A program made the position numbers and the translations under genes. Positions 23,201 to 25,104 of a stretch of 25,104 bases of DNA are shown one piece after another. Position 1 is the first letter of the stretch. Every line of letters begins with the position of its first letter. The notes beneath the pieces are model-generated. The model was not told the DNA's origin and searched no databases. It saw only the letters and a program-made list of their open reading frames with translations. Source of the DNA: a virus; the IMG/VR virus record IMGVR_UViG_3300037189_001599, positions 1 to 25,104 of that record; one strand, given 5' to 3'.

Positions 23201-25104
23201 TTTAGCTGAACCAGAACCTGCTATATTTGATTGATTAGTAGCTGGCATGCGTTTAAGTGCATCTATTACATCATTTCCACCTGCCGGTGCTGCTTGTGTT
23301 GTTGATGTATTTGGTGGAGTATACTTTTGACCAAAAGCCGCAACTGCGTTTGAATTATTTGGTGCTGTTTGTGTAGTTGTTGCGGCTTGAGTTGGTTCTG
23401 AACCTGAGGCAGCATTTTGTGCGGCTCTCAATGAAGCTGCATTCATAGGTGTGCTTGATGCGCCGGCTGCTGGAGCAGGTTGTCCGCCCATTATGCCTGC
23501 CTTAGCTAATTCATTTGCACCACTTGCTGTTTGTGCTTGACTACCTACAGGAGGACCTGCTGGTTGAGCAGGCTTAGTTGTTGCTGCCTGTGTCTTTGGC
23601 ATTGTTGGATTAACAAATCCTCTACCACCGCCTGCTGATGGCGCCGGTGTTTTTGTTGCTGCCTGTGTAGTTGCCGCGCTTCGTGCGGCTAATTCTGCTT
23701 GTCCATTACCTCTACCACCACCTACGGTTGCGGCGTATATACCTGCTCCACGCTGATACGATCCAGGAGCTCCTGATGCACCAGCAGATGTTACTGCCGG
23801 AGTAGCTGCCGGTGGTTTTACTTGATTCATTGCTGATTGAGCAGGTGCTACCTGTGGAGTAACTTTAGCTGATCCTGCGCCAGCTGGTTGACCTACTGGA
23901 GCTGCTGGTCCGGTTGTTCCTGTTTTTGCACCTGCTTGATTTTGCATTGCTCTTAGTGATGATGCATTAGTAGCAGTTGTTGGTGCTGTTGCAGGCGCGG
24001 GTGCCGGTTTTTGCATATAAGCCGGAGGTGCTGCCTCCATTAACTCAGACATACCTGAAAGTTTTCTTATTCTGTTTAATTCTTCAAAAGACTCTTTAGT
24101 AAAAATTCCTTTGATTTTGTCACCTAGACCACCCCAAAATTGTTTTCCTGCTTCTCTATTTTGTATGTCTCTAGCATTATCAGCAGCCATCTTTGCGTTG
24201 TCCGGTACTTGCTGTCTAGGATGTGCTTGACGCCATTGAAGTTCGGCATCACTAGATGTTTTAACAGTACTTCCATCACCGCTTTTTATACTACTACCGT
24301 CACCGCTTTTAACATCAGCACCAGGTGCTAACGATGCGGGGTTAGTAGGTACTTTACCATCAATACGTTGACGAATAAAGTAATCAGTTGGGTCTGCATC
24401 TCCTATTTTTTTCTGGGCTTCAGGATCCATACTTGCTTTTTCAGCTGCCTTATTAGCATCAGATTGTAGCCTATCGGTTGTTGGCAACGAAGGTGCAGTT
24501 GTAGTTGCAGCCTGAGTCGGCTCTTGTACTCGTCCACCTAGATTATCACCAGATACTGTACTTTGTCCTTGACGGCTAGTGTCGATTGCGGGTTCTGGAG
24601 TAGGTGGTGTATAAGGCAAATCATTAGCGGCTGCGATACCTGCTTCACGTGGCTCAGGTGCTGGTTGTTGCTGAACTGGCTCTTCAGGTTTAACTGGTTC
24701 AGGAGGTTTTTCTGCACTAGGTCCAGGTAATACTGAATCTGGTTTATCTAATTCTGCTCTAGGTTGACCAGAAGGACGTGTCATTCTTTGTGCAATTTTA
24801 TCTAATGTATCGCCCTTTTGTATCTTGTACATATTACCGCCACCTAAATCAATACTATCACCTGCTTTGATTTGATTAACGTTTTTAATTTTATCTGGGT
24901 TCAATGCCATTAATGATTGAGCACCTTCACTACCTTTGTAGTTTAAGTTTTGTTGTTTTGTTCCAGGTGCGGGCTTCATTGGTCCGCTATCTGTAGTTGT
25001 TGCTGGTTGTGTGTTTGGAGTCACTGCTGGCGGATTAACTTTGCCACGACCTGCTCCTGCCATATAAGCACCACCTGCAATTGCTAAAGGAACAGCGGCT
25101 ATTG
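20225..25104 (-). CDS. Giant modular phage protein (LysM, AT-hook, Cys motifs), 5' end outside window
   Basis: The frame stays open to the window edge; an ATG at 25063 has no convincing ribosome-binding site and is preceded in frame by a hydrophobic stretch (AAVPLAIAGGAYMAGAG), so the true start is probably upstream. Numbering from that ATG (1,612 aa): LysM-like sequence at about 50-95 (LMALNPDKIKNVNQIKAGDSI, then YKIQKGDTLDKIAQRM); a long Ala/Pro/Thr/Gln-rich region to about 700 with repeated TQAATT; an AT-hook-like KRGRGRPTKG near 774; an SPOR-like segment YAVEVNGKQWKVFADKRQAE; a helical module (YTYEKVGRILAHENPTLASD); an acidic His/Glu-rich part; two CxxCG-CxC clusters; two 37-residue repeats. 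LNxxRKLSG motifs occur three times. No transmembrane helix in the visible main part. Role unknown; an internal head or scaffold-related protein is my inference. Confidence 0.6.
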   Translation of the reverse strand, partial: IAAVPLAIAGGAYMAGAGRGKVNPPAVTPNTQPATTTDSGPMKPAPGTKQQNLNYKGSEGAQSLMALNPDKIKNVNQIKAGDSIDLGGGNMYKIQKGDTLDKIAQRMTRPSGQPRAELDKPDSVLPGPSAEKPPEPVKPEEPVQQQPAPEPREAGIAAANDLPYTPPTPEPAIDTSRQGQSTVSGDNLGGRVQEPTQAATTTAPSLPTTDRLQSDANKAAEKASMDPEAQKKIGDADPTDYFIRQRIDGKVPTNPASLAPGADVKSGDGSSIKSGDGSTVKTSSDAELQWRQAHPRQQVPDNAKMAADNARDIQNREAGKQFWGGLGDKIKGIFTKESFEELNRIRKLSGMSELMEAAPPAYMQKPAPAPATAPTTATNASSLRAMQNQAGAKTGTTGPAAPVGQPAGAGSAKVTPQVAPAQSAMNQVKPPAATPAVTSAGASGAPGSYQRGAGIYAATVGGGRGNGQAELAARSAATTQAATKTPAPSAGGGRGFVNPTMPKTQAATTKPAQPAGPPVGSQAQTASGANELAKAGIMGGQPAPAAGASSTPMNAASLRAAQNAASGSEPTQAATTTQTAPNNSNAVAAFGQKYTPPNTSTTQAAPAGGNDVIDALKRMPATNQSNIAGSGSAKVTPQVAPAQSAMNQASNTQPATTSGSPLSGIKSGMAAPLGRDGKPMQEVPYDADMAEFQRDKADMLGKGAPPNQGGPETQATRDFEESIMRESTMELNQLRKFSGLPELTESEVTVHKGTYGNSYGKEDVRDQYGHKIGKVDKGSEAKKDAPKRGRGRPTKGDKDEHGNDTKFDTSGLQGMLGSKAKGEVGKKSVKHSLKDWIEAVSDNMINEGEGDFETALSKLGGNWSHWHKIDSHDPNVDEYNFDDGEGGYYAQGNIEHNLETGQVTVDYSDEYDNDVKGTFDSFGEAMRALRGGGGNHGGKAPNFDRLGHRELHTSNDLRKTDRTGRKGTLAGGPTNRLKQSIQHNKGNLGPKGVLPEQGMFEGEKQMSRAAKGYDKYDKIEENRDAYQRDHDSSVRGMGTDHEFRNRERNAGLEDEKNNYAVEVNGKQWKVFADKRQAENIARSLTKKGKNAKVYVTGASVSEAKDLPGKQDKLDVAPPKGKLDAKDFAALRNKKKKVDEARVMEESEYTYEKVGRILAHENPTLASDSDEFANAVYHELIQLGLTPKSAYYKLNHDEDFLGEVVTAFHHYLRHNTVDEGAGRGSATPATANPSTPAPSARTASPGWGKDDYKPLVPDNSKTFKPAVSDPEGVKEAGSFIRNLASTRKAFEGKDMKDVQLESWDKELNSLLNENLTISTTIDDQGHDSVNVSATEGNAHEIIELLRNAGLGGLGGAKQEHGQEVNNYGLPMSSDEHQGPEAQLIAVDDPHAHDSMSSEGGGDDMMALIKKMTGIEVGGEEGHEEHGGQDYESEEGHEEHNHEDGKCEECGQSPCECDDEHEEVDEAEMEEGNMFTGNLAKAREQGKSEADLDGDGDMEKVQEDDMEEGNMFTGNLAKARAQGKEHADLDGDGDMEKVDEGHEESCNECGYPMESCGCEHPVDEGFANSADDTADQDLEYMMKTISGGLNRQKRDQSTMPVIKVTLEGTLMKDSTDLLADFRKLSGI
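20480..20701 (-). repeat. Two tandem 111-nt coding repeats (37 aa each)
   Basis: Two in-frame copies, 20591-20701 and 20480-20590, each encode EEGNMFTGNLAKAR, then QGK, then ADLDGDGDMEKV. The peptides are nearly identical while many third-codon positions differ, so the protein repeat is being kept by selection. DLDGDGD resembles a calcium-binding DxDxDG loop. Confidence 0.85.
23161..23872 (-). repeat. Dispersed 49-nt in-frame repeat within the giant gene
   Basis: Positions 23161-23209 and 23824-23872 are 49-nt copies that differ at two bases. They are 663 nt (221 codons) apart, so in frame, and encode SAKVTPQVAPAQSAMNQ in both places. Neighbouring copies of SLRAMQNQAG/SLRAAQNAAS suggest that a larger block was duplicated and then diverged. 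Confidence 0.75.

Noticed and set aside
20225-25104. CRISPR-like or other array structure in the repeats of the giant gene
   Set aside because: The repeats are in-frame coding repeats with codon-level divergence and no regular spacer pattern.
1-25104. tRNA genes, integrase or insertion sequences
   Set aside because: I saw no cloverleaf-like segment with an acceptor end, no recombinase motif and no terminal inverted repeats; the gaps between genes are too short to hold most of these.

Overview
The window looks like part of the genome of an AT-rich, T4-like (myovirus-type) tailed phage of the kind known from marine and freshwater metagenomes. The evidence is a T4-type sliding-clamp loader ATPase (gp44), PhoH, a GroES-like co-chaperonin, T4-late-promoter-like motifs (GATAAATA/CATAAATA), a GH19 endolysin, a putative holin, and several large virion-type proteins. 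Many of the small proteins resemble conserved uncharacterised proteins of such phages; I recognise the sequence style, not a specific database entry. The host cannot be named from this sequence. I see no tRNA, rRNA, CRISPR array, insertion sequence or integrase.

Layout: all genes are on the minus strand except phoH. They are packed tightly, mostly with overlaps of 1-17 nt or gaps of a few bases. Reading in the direction of transcription (high to low coordinate): (a) 25104-13555 is a virion and lysis block. It holds a giant modular protein open at its 5' end (LysM, AT-hook, Cys motifs, tandem repeats) that ends in a rho-independent terminator, then a repeat-rich fibre-like protein, a GH19 endolysin, a protein with four Ig-like (He_PIG type) domains, another fibre-like protein and two conserved unknowns. 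(b) 13518-10626 is an early-type block: a short DnaE-like fragment, an unknown, GroES-like, an unknown, the gp44 clamp loader, and an unknown. (c) phoH lies at 9881-10657 on the plus strand, in a small island of opposite transcription. (d) 9709-7866 holds two conserved virion-type unknowns and the putative holin. (e) 7825-4022 holds DnaJ (CbpA type), full-length ClpA and an unknown. (f) 3989-1 holds a 55-residue gene, a small beta-rich protein, a Pol-beta-type nucleotidyltransferase, a protein joining a ligase-like KxDG domain to an HxGH nucleotidyltransferase domain, and a glycosyltransferase-like gene that runs off the left edge.

Regulation appears to split in two. The replication and chaperone transcription units (dnaE-like, groES-like, dnaJ) start at near-consensus sigma70 promoters whose -10 hexamer lies only 6-7 nt from the ATG, which predicts leaderless or almost leaderless mRNAs. 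Most structural units are instead preceded by a T4-late-like [GC]ATAAATA box. The most interesting themes are this promoter arrangement; a phage-borne proteostasis set (ClpA with an IGF loop, DnaJ, GroES-like); three nucleotidyltransferase-type modules in two overlapping genes that also carry VAEG motifs resembling prohead-protease sites; and the giant protein built from recurring short peptide modules.
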